Below are positions 39,274-47,933 of a stretch of DNA of 64,000 nt, piece by piece. Source of the stretch: Pseudoalteromonas prydzensis (GTDB taxonomy: Bacteria > Pseudomonadota > Gammaproteobacteria > Enterobacterales > Alteromonadaceae); NCBI RefSeq assembly GCF_001661495.1, contig NZ_BDDT01000009.1, positions 88,915-152,914 on the forward strand, written 5' to 3'. Made by a program: the position numbers and the translations under genes. How positions within the stretch are numbered: the stretch's first letter is position 1; the number at the start of each line of letters is the position of its first letter. The notes beneath the pieces were generated by a model. The model saw nothing but the letters and a program-made list of their open reading frames with translations. It ran no database searches and had not been told where the DNA came from.

Positions 39274-39552
39274 GTGGCTACACCGGTAGAAAATACTAAA
39301 TTTGATGAATATTTAGAGTACCCTTGCCCATTCACATTTCGCGTAATGGGGTTGGCAAACGTCAACTTAACAGATCAAATTCTAACTAAGTTACAACCTA
39401 TTGCACCTGGCGACTATGCTCCTAAAGTAAAACCGAGTAGCAAAGGCAATTACGAGTCAGTTAGCCTAGTAGTTACCGTTACCAGCGGCGCTCATATTGA
39501 AGAAATTTACAACGTGATCAGCGCAATTGATGACGTACGACACATGCTTTAA
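39274..39552 (+). CDS. ybeD: YbeD/DUF493 family regulatory protein
   Basis: 92 residues. The pattern [22 protein letters not shown] ... [17 protein letters not shown] ... [14 protein letters not shown] matches YbeD, an ACT-like ferredoxin fold. Its position before lipB is conserved in gammaproteobacteria and suggests a link to lipoate metabolism, but the function is unproven. The start codon is GTG, with AGGAG upstream. Confidence 0.93.
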   Translation: MATPVENTKFDEYLEYPCPFTFRVMGLANVNLTDQILTKLQPIAPGDYAPKVKPSSKGNYESVSLVVTVTSGAHIEEIYNVISAIDDVRHML

Positions 39553-39571
39553 GCGCTAAGCGGAGTCAGCT

Positions 39572-40225
39572 GTGAGCGAAAATACCTTAATCGTCCGTCA
39601 ACTTGGTAGACAGCGTTACATGCCTATTTGGCAAAAAATGCAAAACTTCACCGACGTGCGTACTGAGCAGGATGCCGATGAAATCTGGCTTGTTGAACAT
39701 GAGCCTGTATTCACGCAAGGCCAAGCAGGTAAAGATGAACACCTACTTGCCCCAGGCGACATAGAAGTGATCAAAGTAGATCGTGGCGGTCAAGTAACCT
39801 ATCACGGACCTGGTCAGCAAATGATGTATGTATTATTTAACCTACGTCGTTTAAAAATTGGCGTACGAGAACTGGTTACATGGCTTGAAGAGTGTATTAT
39901 CGATACTCTGAATGAGTATAACATTGCAGCCTACGCCAAAGCAGATGCACCAGGGGTGTATGTTAACGACAGCAAAATAGCATCATTAGGGCTTCGCGTT
40001 CGTCGCGGTTGTTCTTTTCATGGTCTAGCACTGAATGTAAACATGGATATGAGCCCATTTTTGCGCATTAACCCTTGTGGTTATGCAGGCATGAACATGG
40101 TGCAAACAACCGACTTAAACGGCCCAGAAGACCTTGCGCAAGCAGGTGCTGGACTCGTAAAACACATGATCAAAAAACTTAATGCAACAGCCGTTAAGTA
40201 TACTGAAGGGTTTGAAAACGAATGA
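39572..40225 (+). CDS. lipB: Octanoyltransferase LipB
   Basis: 217 residues with the LipB signature [12 protein letters not shown], the lysine in [14 protein letters not shown] and the catalytic cysteine in INPCGYAGM. It moves octanoate from acyl carrier protein to lipoyl domains of 2-oxoacid dehydrogenases. GTG start. Its end overlaps the lipA start by 4 bp (ATGA). Confidence 0.96.
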   Translation: MSENTLIVRQLGRQRYMPIWQKMQNFTDVRTEQDADEIWLVEHEPVFTQGQAGKDEHLLAPGDIEVIKVDRGGQVTYHGPGQQMMYVLFNLRRLKIGVRELVTWLEECIIDTLNEYNIAAYAKADAPGVYVNDSKIASLGLRVRRGCSFHGLALNVNMDMSPFLRINPCGYAGMNMVQTTDLNGPEDLAQAGAGLVKHMIKKLNATAVKYTEGFENE

Positions 40226-41187
40226 ATAAACCAGTCAAGATGGAACCAGGGGTAAAACTGCGCGACGCTGAAAAAATGGCGTTGATCCCAGTTAAAGTAT
40301 TACCAACTGAAAAAAACGAGATGTTGCGTAAGCCTGAATGGCTAAAAATTCGCTTACCTAAATCAACCGAGCGTATTGATGGTATTAAACAAGCCATGCG
40401 TAAACATGGCCTGCATTCAGTATGTGAAGAGGCTTCATGCCCTAACCTATCAGAGTGTTTTAACCACGGTACAGCAACCTTTATGATTTTAGGGGCAATT
40501 TGTACACGTCGTTGCCCATTTTGTGATGTTGCCCATGGCCGCCCATTAAAGCCAGACGCTGCTGAGCCTGAAAAACTCGCATTAACGATTAAAGACATGA
40601 AGCTTAGCTATGTAGTGATCACCTCAGTGGATCGTGATGATTTACGTGATGGCGGCGCACAACATTTTGCAGATTGTATTCGCGAAATTCGCAAGCATAA
40701 CCCTAAAATCACCATCGAGATTTTAGTGCCTGATTTTCGTGGCCGTATGGACCGCGCACTCGAGATTTTAATTGAAACGCCACCAGATGTTTTCAATCAC
40801 AACCTTGAAACCGCACCACGTTTATACAAGCTTGCCCGCCCAGGTGCTGACTACAAATGGTCATTAGAACTACTGCGCCGCTTTAAAGAAGCACACCCAG
40901 AAGTGAAAACTAAATCAGGCTTAATGGTTGGCCTTGGTGAAGAGATCAGTGAAATCGAAGAAGTGTTACGTGATTTACGTGAACACAACGTCGACATGCT
41001 AACTGTAGGTCAATACCTACAACCTTCTAAGCATCACTTACCAGTAAAACGCTACGTGCCACCAGCAGAGTTTGACGGCTTAAAAGCCTATGCAGATGAA
41101 ATTGGCTTTACACATGCAGCCTCAGGCCCATTTGTTCGCTCAAGCTATCATGCTGATCAACAAGCCGCCGGTAAAGAAGTGAAATAA
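40222..41187 (+). CDS. lipA: Lipoyl synthase, radical SAM
   Basis: 321 residues. The auxiliary cluster ligands are C68, C73 and C79 ([12 protein letters not shown]) and the radical SAM ligands C94, C98 and C101 (CTRRCPFC). The C-terminal R-S-S-Y supplies the usual serine ligand of the auxiliary cluster. It inserts two sulfurs into protein-bound octanoyl groups. It is the last gene of the ybeD-lipB-lipA unit. Confidence 0.97.
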   Translation: MNKPVKMEPGVKLRDAEKMALIPVKVLPTEKNEMLRKPEWLKIRLPKSTERIDGIKQAMRKHGLHSVCEEASCPNLSECFNHGTATFMILGAICTRRCPFCDVAHGRPLKPDAAEPEKLALTIKDMKLSYVVITSVDRDDLRDGGAQHFADCIREIRKHNPKITIEILVPDFRGRMDRALEILIETPPDVFNHNLETAPRLYKLARPGADYKWSLELLRRFKEAHPEVKTKSGLMVGLGEEISEIEEVLRDLREHNVDMLTVGQYLQPSKHHLPVKRYVPPAEFDGLKAYADEIGFTHAASGPFVRSSYHADQQAAGKEVK

Positions 41188-41210
41188 TTACTTTTATACC
41201 ATTGAAAAAT

Positions 41211-41244
41211 CGTTAGTTATGTACTTTTCACAGCATAGCTAACG
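41211..41244 (+). terminator. Possible terminator hairpin after lipA
   Basis: CGTTAGTTATGT pairs with GCATAGCTAACG (41233-41244), including two G-U pairs, across a short loop, 24 bp after the lipA stop. No T-run follows, so this is a weak call. Confidence 0.4.
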
Positions 41245-41289
41245 GTTAACAAACCACACTTTCACCTTTGCGACCCGAGACTAATACAA

Positions 41290-41997
41290 CTAACGTTTCG
41301 AAGCATTACTTCTCAATTGTGCTGAAACATTATCGTTTAACTTAAGCCAATTCGTTTCATAATCCCATGTTCCCTTAAAGTCTTCACTACTTCTTGAGGT
41401 TTCTAACATTTCTCTAAAATCAAAAACTTCAGCAAAATTACTTTCATTTACGTCGTAATTACCCCACCCCCTAGGCTCCATCTTAATATACTTTAAATAA
41501 TTAGACTTGAAGTCATTAACGGCAGTGACTAACTCTTCATTACTATTTAGTTTTTCTGCAATGAGTGCCTTTTCATCATCATTAACAGAGCCAGTTACTA
41601 CAAGCTCACCTGATTCATTGATAGCAATACCCCAACTTTTATTTGCTAAAGCGGGCTGCTCACTCTTTAATTCAGCCATGATACTATCATAGGGTGAAAG
41701 CATCTTCTCAACCGTTTTAGGTACGTCGCCGCCTGGCATATACAAATGAGCTGTAGCAACTCCAATATCATACATAACATCTTCAATAGGTCTTAATATA
41801 TTGGCATCTTTATTTATAGGTTTATAATAAGTCGCTTCAGGCTCTTTAGGCATGTCTTTGTGATAGATATCCTTTGCTAGTCGCTCCATTTCATTATTTA
41901 ACTGTTCTTTATTATTTGGTGATTTATTTATTTTTACTGCTGAACTGTTCGATATTAGCTGCGATGCTGAACTGCTATTGTGTGGGTTAACTTGCAT
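41290..41997 (-). CDS. Cysteine-free paralogue family protein A (unknown)
   Basis: 235 residues not recognised as a known family. Hydrophilic, without cysteine, signal peptide or membrane helix. Residues about 14-58 (KINKSPNNKEQLNNEMERLAKDIYHKDM, then EATY and KP) are nearly identical to protein C at 43424. The middle carries WGIAINESGELVVTGSVNDDEKALIAEKLN and the C-terminal third GWGNYDVNESNF, both conserved in all three paralogues of this island. The ribosome-binding site and leader are also conserved with gene C. A secreted or surface-associated substrate is one possibility, but nothing in the sequence proves it. Confidence 0.6.
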   Translation of the reverse strand: MQVNPHNSSSASQLISNSSAVKINKSPNNKEQLNNEMERLAKDIYHKDMPKEPEATYYKPINKDANILRPIEDVMYDIGVATAHLYMPGGDVPKTVEKMLSPYDSIMAELKSEQPALANKSWGIAINESGELVVTGSVNDDEKALIAEKLNSNEELVTAVNDFKSNYLKYIKMEPRGWGNYDVNESNFAEVFDFREMLETSRSSEDFKGTWDYETNWLKLNDNVSAQLRSNASKR

Positions 41998-42071
41998 ATC
42001 ACTTTCCTTGTTCGTTACTTATCAACTTATTATCGACAAATTACTCTTTTCCTTTAGCTGTTTCTAATAAG
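41831..42071. repeat. Duplicated 241-bp block, copy 1 (leader and N-terminal codons of gene A)
   Basis: The block matches 43977-44217 over its full 241 bp with few differences, most of them in the first dozen codons of the two genes. It covers the first about 55 codons and about 75 bp upstream, including the shared TCCTTGTTCG and TCTTTTCCTTTAGC stretches. A further 50-bp match follows at 42148-42200 against 44218-44270. Confidence 0.8.
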
Positions 42072-42202
42072 AAAACTTAACTTACTATGCATAAATAATG
42101 AACAGCGCTTAAATGTTAGGCTATGCATATCTTTATAGCGGTAATGAGGCATAGTTTTTGTATCTTATAACCTCATTTATCTTCCTCGGTATTTTTCAAT
42201 GA

Positions 42203-42388
42203 ACCACCACCCAAGCTGAGCTAGCACTAAAGTTACGCGTAATTAATTATACTGACTTTGAAAATACTTTTAATAGTTCAGGTCATGTTTCAGGCTCTGT
42301 TGATTTAGGTATTGGAGGAGATAATGTTGAATACGTTGTACTAAGGCATTTATACGATCAAAATTTGGTGAGTAGTAATCCTTCATAA
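42203..42388 (+). pseudogene. Decayed ORF tail 1
   Basis: An open frame of about 60 codons without a start, directly after a stop at 42200. It reads QAELALKLRVINYTDFENTF and continues SSGHVSGSVDLGIGGDNVEYVV to LYDQNLVSSNPS and a stop. The last 15 codons match a second decayed tail at 43342-43389. Two related tails imply a lost gene family that once alternated with the paralogue genes. Family not recognised. The rest of the 41998-42516 gap contains the duplicated leader and AT-rich DNA. Confidence 0.45.
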
Positions 42389-42528
42389 CTTTTACTTTTA
42401 AAGCTAATAACGACTTCGTTTTTAGCTTTTTTCATTTAATGTAAATTCATAAAAAACAATCAAGTTTTTATGTTTGGAACCGATAAAGGTATTAACGGTA
42501 AGATCTTTCGTTATAAATGGAATTAAAT

Positions 42529-43248
42529 ATGAACATAACCCATAAAACTTTAACTAACATAGCAACCACACAACATAAGAATGAATCAAAGCCCGTTAAT
42601 GTTGGAAAATGGTCTGATAACCTCCCCGATGAAAAAATTAATAAACAGCAAAAGTTTACTAATGATATTTACCATAAAGATGAACATATCCCAAAAAATC
42701 AGAGCTCCTATGATAGACCTCTTGATATAACTGCGCATAAATCTGAATCTGAGATTTTAGATAAAATGACTAATACAATAAGCTTTGGTGAATTACCCAA
42801 AAAGTTAAGTCAACTTAGACCTAAATATGAAAATTTCCTGAATGAACTAGAGATATCATCTCCATCATTAGCTCAAAAAGATTGGCGGTTCTCTATTGAT
42901 AGTGATGATAAATTAGTTGTTTCTGGTGATATTACTGAAGATAAAAAACCTTATCTTGAGGACAAGCTAAATGCAGATAAAGATATAGTAAGTTTAGTTA
43001 AAGAATTACCTGATATTTTAATAAAAGGTCAAGAATATGACCGTGGTTATGATGGGAAGGGGAAATATTGGGGAAAGTATCATGTTACCCAAGAAAACTT
43101 TAAAGACATTGTTGATATAAAAGCACTTTTAGATAGTTCATACGGACCAAATGCAAAAGCATTTGATAATGGTTTTGATATATTTTCATATCAAGATAAT
43201 TTACGTAGTCAATTGTCAAATAAAGCAGAAGTTAAATATGCTTATTGA
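42529..43248 (+). CDS. Cysteine-free paralogue family protein B (unknown)
   Basis: About 239 residues, more distant from A and C but sharing DIYHKD-x(7)-S-Y-D-R-P, QKDWRFSIDSDDKLVVSGDI, DKLNADKDIVSLVKEL and a C-terminal QDNLRSQLSNKA that matches the LNDNxSxQLxxNASKR end of the others. No cysteine, signal peptide or membrane helix. The start at 42529 (MNITHKT) is preferred to 42517 because GGA lies 7 nt upstream and the N-terminus then aligns with MKVN/MQVN. It lies on the opposite strand to its paralogues. Confidence 0.55.
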   Translation: MNITHKTLTNIATTQHKNESKPVNVGKWSDNLPDEKINKQQKFTNDIYHKDEHIPKNQSSYDRPLDITAHKSESEILDKMTNTISFGELPKKLSQLRPKYENFLNELEISSPSLAQKDWRFSIDSDDKLVVSGDITEDKKPYLEDKLNADKDIVSLVKELPDILIKGQEYDRGYDGKGKYWGKYHVTQENFKDIVDIKALLDSSYGPNAKAFDNGFDIFSYQDNLRSQLSNKAEVKYAY

Positions 43249-43341
43249 TGAGTTATTATTATTGTAAATAAACTCTGGACGCCCTCCCTAACTGGGGACA
43301 ACCTCGTTGATGTTGGTAAAAACAATATTCAGTAGCTTTAT

Positions 43342-43389
43342 CTAGGCCATATTTGTAACCAAGACTTATTATCTAGCGATCCATCATAA
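43342..43389 (+). pseudogene. Decayed ORF tail 2
   Basis: Fifteen codons LGHICNQDLLSSDPS and a stop, matching LRHLYDQNLVSSNPS of the tail at 42203-42388. Upstream the frame is broken by a TAG, and only a short GDN-V similarity remains. This is a second degraded copy of the same unknown C-terminus, here between genes B and C. Confidence 0.4.
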
Positions 43390-43423
43390 GAGCCTCTTTC
43401 CGAGAGGCCCGCTTTACTAATCT

Positions 43424-44143
43424 CTACCGTTTAGAAGCATTTCTACTAAGTTGAGATGAGATATTATCGTTTAACTCGAGCCAACTAAAGTCCTTATTCC
43501 AAGCCTGTTTAAAGCTTGTTCCGCCTTGTGAATTATCCAGAATTTCTTTTAAATCAAATATTTTTGAGAAGTTATCTTCGTTTACGTCGTAACTTGACCA
43601 CCCCCTAACTCCCAAATCAATGTGCGCTAGAAAGCTCGATTTAAACTCCTTAGCTGCGACAACAAAGTCCCCGTTGTCATTTAATTTTTCAGATATAAGA
43701 CTTTTCTCTTTATCATTAATTGAACCTGTAACTTCTAGCTCACCTGATTGACTGATTGATATACCCCAATCTTTATTCGCTAATGATGGTTGTTCGGCTG
43801 CTATTTCAGCCATAATATTGTCATACTGAGCAAACATTTTTTCAACCGAGTTAGAAACTTCACCACCCGGCATATAGAGATTGACAGTAGCGAGTCGAAT
43901 ATTATTTAACGCTTTTTCTTCTGTTTCTCTTGTTGATACAACATTATTTGTTTTTATATTCATTGGTTTATCATAGGTCGCTTCAGGCTCTTTAAGCATG
44001 TCTTTGTGATAGATATCCTTTGCTAGTCGCTCCATTTCATTATTTAACTGTTCTTTATTATTTGGTGATTTATTTATTTTTGCTGCTGAACTATTCGATA
44101 TTAGCTGCGGTGTTAAATTGGTATCATTTGAATTAACTTTCAT
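43424..44143 (-). CDS. Cysteine-free paralogue family protein C (unknown)
   Basis: 239 residues, closest to protein A. The N-terminal 45-residue block is almost identical to A, while the rest has diverged but keeps NLYMPGGEV, NKDWGISISQSGELEVTGSI, RGWSSYDVNEDNF and LNDNISSQLSRNASKR. The uneven divergence suggests recombination or recent conversion of the 5' ends. No cysteine and no recognisable domain. It is preceded by the duplicated leader and, further up, by an IS3-type relic. Confidence 0.6.
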   Translation of the reverse strand: MKVNSNDTNLTPQLISNSSAAKINKSPNNKEQLNNEMERLAKDIYHKDMLKEPEATYDKPMNIKTNNVVSTRETEEKALNNIRLATVNLYMPGGEVSNSVEKMFAQYDNIMAEIAAEQPSLANKDWGISISQSGELEVTGSINDKEKSLISEKLNDNGDFVVAAKEFKSSFLAHIDLGVRGWSSYDVNEDNFSKIFDLKEILDNSQGGTSFKQAWNKDFSWLELNDNISSQLSRNASKR

Positions 44144-44217
44144 ATCATTTTCCTTGTTCGTTACTTATCAACTTGTTATCGACAAATTACTCTTTTCCTT
44201 TAGCTGTTTCTAATAAG
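43977..44217. repeat. Duplicated 241-bp block, copy 2 (leader and N-terminal codons of gene C)
   Basis: Same length and order as 41831-42071. In copy 1 an extra stretch of about 77 bp separates it from the following 50-bp match (42148-42200), whereas here the match at 44218-44270 follows directly. A deletion here or an insertion there explains the difference. Confidence 0.8.
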
Positions 44218-44311
44218 GCATCGTTTTTGTATCTTATAGCTTCATTTATCTTCCTCGGGTATTTTTCAATTAATCACCATGCGAGTTCTAAAATATAATA
44301 CCGCTCAAACC

Positions 44312-44605
44312 AAGCGATCTGGCCCAATAGTTTTGGACACCTCGTTAAGTGAGTAAACTAAACTCACGGAGGTGATATAGAACAAACAACGTAAACATTA
44401 TTCTGACGAATTAAAAGAAGAAGCGCTTACATTTGCTGAAAAAGTTGCTGTGGCTCAAGCATCGAGAGAGCTTACTGTTTGCAGCCTTCAATAAAATTAC
44501 TGGCGAAGCTCTGCTGCTAAAAAAGTGAGTTTGTCAGATAGGTAAAATTCGTTATCAGCAGAAAATACCCGTTAAAAATGGTAATTAGCAACTCAAGCTG
44601 AATTA
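44312..44605 (+). pseudogene. IS3-family transposase OrfA relic with one IS end
   Basis: TGGCCCAATAGTTTTGGACA at the left looks like an IS3-family terminal repeat. The frame from 44381 reads KQRKHYSDELKEEALTFAEK, then VAQASRELTVC, a stop at 44492, then NYWRSSAAKKVSLSDR and further LSAENTR and LATQAEL fragments separated by stops. These match the order of OrfA motifs (YSDEFK, ARELGV, YNWR, ENARLKRQLAEQ). The original start codon is gone, OrfB is absent, and the element is dead. Confidence 0.7.
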
Positions 44606-44632
44606 AAAGTGCAGACGTGCTGCACTTTTAAT
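44602..44632. terminator. Terminator downstream of the aldo/keto reductase gene
   Basis: A perfect 12-bp stem ATTAAAAGTGCA/TGCACTTTTAAT with loop GACGTGC, 18 bp beyond the stop of the minus-strand reductase gene. The A/T outer stem supplies the T tract on either strand. Confidence 0.8.
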
Positions 44633-44650
44633 TAATTTACTTAACGCGGC

Positions 44651-45469
44651 TTATTGATCCCACTCGGGAGCAAAATCTGGGGTTGCTTGGCGGTCTCCGC
44701 AATCAAGTGCATCAATACGTGCAATGTCTTCCTCGTCCAGTTTTACCGCTTTATCATTAAAGTTGTCTTCTAAGTTTTTCCGCTTAGTTGATGATGGAAT
44801 GGTGGTCATACCGTTAGCATTTTCCCATGCAATCACCACTTGTGCAGGGCTTGCTCCATGCTTATTGGCAATATCAATGATGGTTTCATCCGTTAATACT
44901 TTACCGACTACAAACGGCATATAGGCAGTGACATGAATGTCGTGTTGCTGGCAAAAAGCCCGCAACTTAGTATTTGTTAAATATGGATGCACTTCTATTT
45001 GGTTGGTAAATATTTCACGTGCGTCAAGTGTTTGCATAGCCTCTTTTAAATTCGCTATGGTGAAATTAGAAACCCCAATATGCTTTGTAAATCCTAGCTC
45101 TTTTGCCTTTAATAACTCAGTTAAATACTCACTCATTGGCTCATCGTTTGATGGCGCAGGCCAATGGATCAACAATAAATCGACCGAATCAAGCTGAAGC
45201 TTTGCAAGTGACTCTTTCACACTGGTAATAAAATCACTTTTATTGAGTTTGTTATTCCACACTTTAGTGGTAATGAATAGCTCGTCTCGTGGAATATTAC
45301 TGTCTTTTATCGCTTGACCAACTTGCTTCTCGTTACCATAAATTTGTGCGGTATCGATATGGCGAAAACCCACCTCTAAGGCCATTTTAACAGATTCATA
45401 CGCTGTTTTACCTTCGAGACGAAACGTACCCATACCTAAATCCGGCATCTCTATTACACCTTGTGTCAT
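44651..45469 (-). CDS. Aldo/keto reductase, DkgB-like
   Basis: 272 residues. The AKR motifs are present: MGTFRLEG, GFRHIDTAQIYGNEKQVGQAI (catalytic Asp and Tyr), FITTKVWN (Lys), LLLIHWP (His) and IPSSTKRKNLEDNF for NADPH. The layout matches 2,5-diketo-D-gluconate reductase B, a cytoplasmic enzyme with broad activity on aldehydes and methylglyoxal. It stands alone, and the true substrate is uncertain. Confidence 0.88.
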   Translation of the reverse strand: MTQGVIEMPDLGMGTFRLEGKTAYESVKMALEVGFRHIDTAQIYGNEKQVGQAIKDSNIPRDELFITTKVWNNKLNKSDFITSVKESLAKLQLDSVDLLLIHWPAPSNDEPMSEYLTELLKAKELGFTKHIGVSNFTIANLKEAMQTLDAREIFTNQIEVHPYLTNTKLRAFCQQHDIHVTAYMPFVVGKVLTDETIIDIANKHGASPAQVVIAWENANGMTTIPSSTKRKNLEDNFNDKAVKLDEEDIARIDALDCGDRQATPDFAPEWDQ

Positions 45470-45931
45470 GATTTTATCCTTCTAAAATAATCGGTTTAAA
45501 AATACAAACTTATTAGATTTCTAAGCTAAGTTTCTCAAAATACACCTGCTACTTTTTCATTTAAAACTTTGACCTCGTAAAAGGTATGAGGCCATTAAAT
45601 TTAGTTTCAAGGGCTAGAGCCTGTATATCTTTTTTGATTATTTTTAAATCCGTTTAATAATGTAGCATTAATGTACAAGACGGAGATTTAAAGCCTAGTG
45701 TATAAAGCTACATCGAACGTTGATCATTAAAGAAATGAGATTCGCGCAGCTCACCTAGCAGTTTCACTGGCGCAGATGGTTAGGCTTGATTATGGTTACG
45801 GCTAAGTTTTAAATTTAAAGCATCAGTTTTGACTAAAGCCCAGTGCCAATAATAAAACGTCTAATTTAAATCAAATATAAATGCTCTGCCTTAAATAAAA
45901 TCTGTTTATGTTCGGTTTTGCAATACCGCTT
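45470..45931. other. Intergenic stretch, nothing recognised
   Basis: 462 bp between two minus-strand genes. No open frame with coding character, repeat or strong hairpin was recognised. It should hold the reductase promoter and the 3' end of the EAL gene transcript. Confidence 0.4.
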
Positions 45932-47452
45932 TTAATCCATTAATTCTTGCAACGCATCTAAAGGCAGAGACTTATAAAAATACCAACCTTGAACCTGATA
46001 GCATTTATTATACTTTTCAATAAATTCACACTGCTCTTGCGTTTCAACGCCTTCAAAAATAACAACACGATTAAGATTCGTGAATAGTGTCATTATTGCC
46101 AGGAGCATATCTTTTTTCAAAGGATCAGTAATCGATTGAGTAAAAATGCGGTCTATTTTTATGATGTCGAAGTTAATTTCGGTTAACCAAACTAAATTAG
46201 AAACACCGGTGCCAAAATCGTCCAAGGCAACAGTAAATCCATAACGTTTAGCCTGCAAAGCGAAGTTTGATAACTCATTTAATGGCAGACCTATGCGCTC
46301 AGTGATTTCAATTTTTACTTGTTTTTGGCATATTTTATATAATTCGCATTGCTCATTCAAAAACGGTAAGTACTCCGAGCTTTGAATTTCAAAAGAGTTA
46401 ACATTAATTGCAATACTAAAATCATCTTTTTCTATAACAAAAGGCGACAACTCTTTAAATGCTCGCTTTACAGATGAAAATGCCAACGACGGATATAAAT
46501 TTAACTGCTCAGCAATACTTAAAAATAACTCAGGTGAGACTTGCCCATGTACCGCATCTTTCCACCTAATTAAACATTCTACGCCAATAATCCGCTTACT
46601 CTGAACCTCTAAGATTGGCTGGTATTCTAAATAAATGCTTCCATCAGCAATTGCGTTACGCAGTCGAAATTCAATCGAATTTGTTCTTTCTATGTATGAG
46701 ATTAAAGAATAAATAATTAAAAAACTAATAATGCAAAGTAATATAAGTATCGCGGTCAAAGGCAAAGTAGAAAAAAACAACAACCCTGGTCGATTATTAA
46801 GCACACTAGCGCAATAGCTAAATTTTGTACTACAGCTTTTAACTTCTTGTGATAATAGGTTAAATTCATTACCAAACTGAAACTCGGAGTCAAATTGATG
46901 GAAAACGTATAAGCCATCACTAGAGGTTATGTTAAACGAAAAATCATTATTTGCTTGATCAAAATATTTAAAAGGCTCTTGAATTGTAAATGCTACGATA
47001 TCATTGCGTTTTGCAATATCATATTTGGCATCAATTGGAAAAATCCCTCCCACTTTTTGCGCAAAATAAAAGCCTTTATTGCCCTTAAAAAAATCAACAT
47101 TAAGTTCAACAGGCTCTTTTAAAATCCCCCAATTTGCCGAACATATAATTTTATTTTGTTTTACTAAACCAACATCATGTGTGTAGTGGTAGTTAGTCAG
47201 AAATATCCGTAACTTATTTACTGTTTCTTCATCACAACGTCGAGGGTCAATGGCTTCTGCCTGATAAATGGATGCGCTAATATCACGAGAGATGTCTTCT
47301 GCTTTACTAATAAGAGATTGCGTAAACTTTTTCTGATGATGCATTTGTACAAAGTTTGCGCCAAAATGGAATATAAAAATTAAAAGCAAAAGCAAAAGCG
47401 GTAAAAAGAAAATTATTGCACTTGGTTTTTCTTTAAAAGCTCTCAATGACAT
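45932..47452 (-). CDS. CSS-motif EAL-domain cyclic-di-GMP phosphodiesterase
   Basis: 506 residues. Two membrane helices (about 10-30 and 225-250) enclose a periplasmic domain with C73 and the C104-S-A motif typical of CSS-domain phosphodiesterases, in which a disulfide controls activity. The cytoplasmic EAL domain has E292-C-L in place of EAL, with EITERIG, LDDFGTGVSNL, IKIDRIF, EGVETQEQ and QGWYFYKSLP intact, so catalysis is expected. It would lower cyclic-di-GMP in response to periplasmic redox state. Single gene, divergent from the lacI-type regulator. Confidence 0.88.
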   Translation of the reverse strand: MSLRAFKEKPSAIIFFLPLLLLLLIFIFHFGANFVQMHHQKKFTQSLISKAEDISRDISASIYQAEAIDPRRCDEETVNKLRIFLTNYHYTHDVGLVKQNKIICSANWGILKEPVELNVDFFKGNKGFYFAQKVGGIFPIDAKYDIAKRNDIVAFTIQEPFKYFDQANNDFSFNITSSDGLYVFHQFDSEFQFGNEFNLLSQEVKSCSTKFSYCASVLNNRPGLLFFSTLPLTAILILLCIISFLIIYSLISYIERTNSIEFRLRNAIADGSIYLEYQPILEVQSKRIIGVECLIRWKDAVHGQVSPELFLSIAEQLNLYPSLAFSSVKRAFKELSPFVIEKDDFSIAINVNSFEIQSSEYLPFLNEQCELYKICQKQVKIEITERIGLPLNELSNFALQAKRYGFTVALDDFGTGVSNLVWLTEINFDIIKIDRIFTQSITDPLKKDMLLAIMTLFTNLNRVVIFEGVETQEQCEFIEKYNKCYQVQGWYFYKSLPLDALQELMD

Positions 47453-47933
47453 AGATTTTCCCTTGCAGTTAGCACATTAATTATCATTTAATACCACTAA
47501 ATTGTATCGTACGCTAGCAGCAAGCTCCTACTATTAACTGTTATTTAACAGCTGGCAGCTTGTTTGCGCATGAAAAGCTTAAATTATTGAGATATCCAAA
47601 ACATAGGACTTAGCCATATTAAAAAGGCTGCCACCTACTTCGCGAAAATCAAAAAAAAGCGGTTCAAATTCGATTCACTGTAACTGCCCAATCTATGATC
47701 TGATGAGCTAATGCTTTAAGCAGTTATATCAACGCTTGGTATTACCTTTTCGGTATACTAGGTTTCGCCAGTGTTCTTACATCATGAGTATAATTCGCCT
47801 CAATAACTTAAAAGTAAGCCTCTGAATAAGTTTATCTTTAGATAACAACACAACTCAAACCTTAACAAAAACATATAAATAAAATGCAATCTGCTGTTAT
47901 ACTGTTTTTATTCAAAGAGGGTCTTATTCTAGT
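47453..47933. other. Divergent intergenic region between EAL and LacI-family genes
   Basis: 481 bp without a gene. A TATACT at 47898-47903 could be the -10 box of the regulator gene, although no good -35 is seen at the right distance. No copy of the ACAACGTTGT operator seen in the fructan locus occurs here, so the regulator is probably not autoregulated through that site. Confidence 0.4.

Noticed and set aside
41290..44143. Toxin-antitoxin or toxin-immunity system
   Set aside because: The three genes are paralogues of one another, not pairs of unlike genes, and no toxin fold or membrane immunity protein is visible; only the decayed tails hint at a partner.
45470..45931. AACGTTG at about 45717 as a fourth operator
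   Set aside because: Only half of the palindrome matches and the flanking sequence differs from the 19-bp operator.
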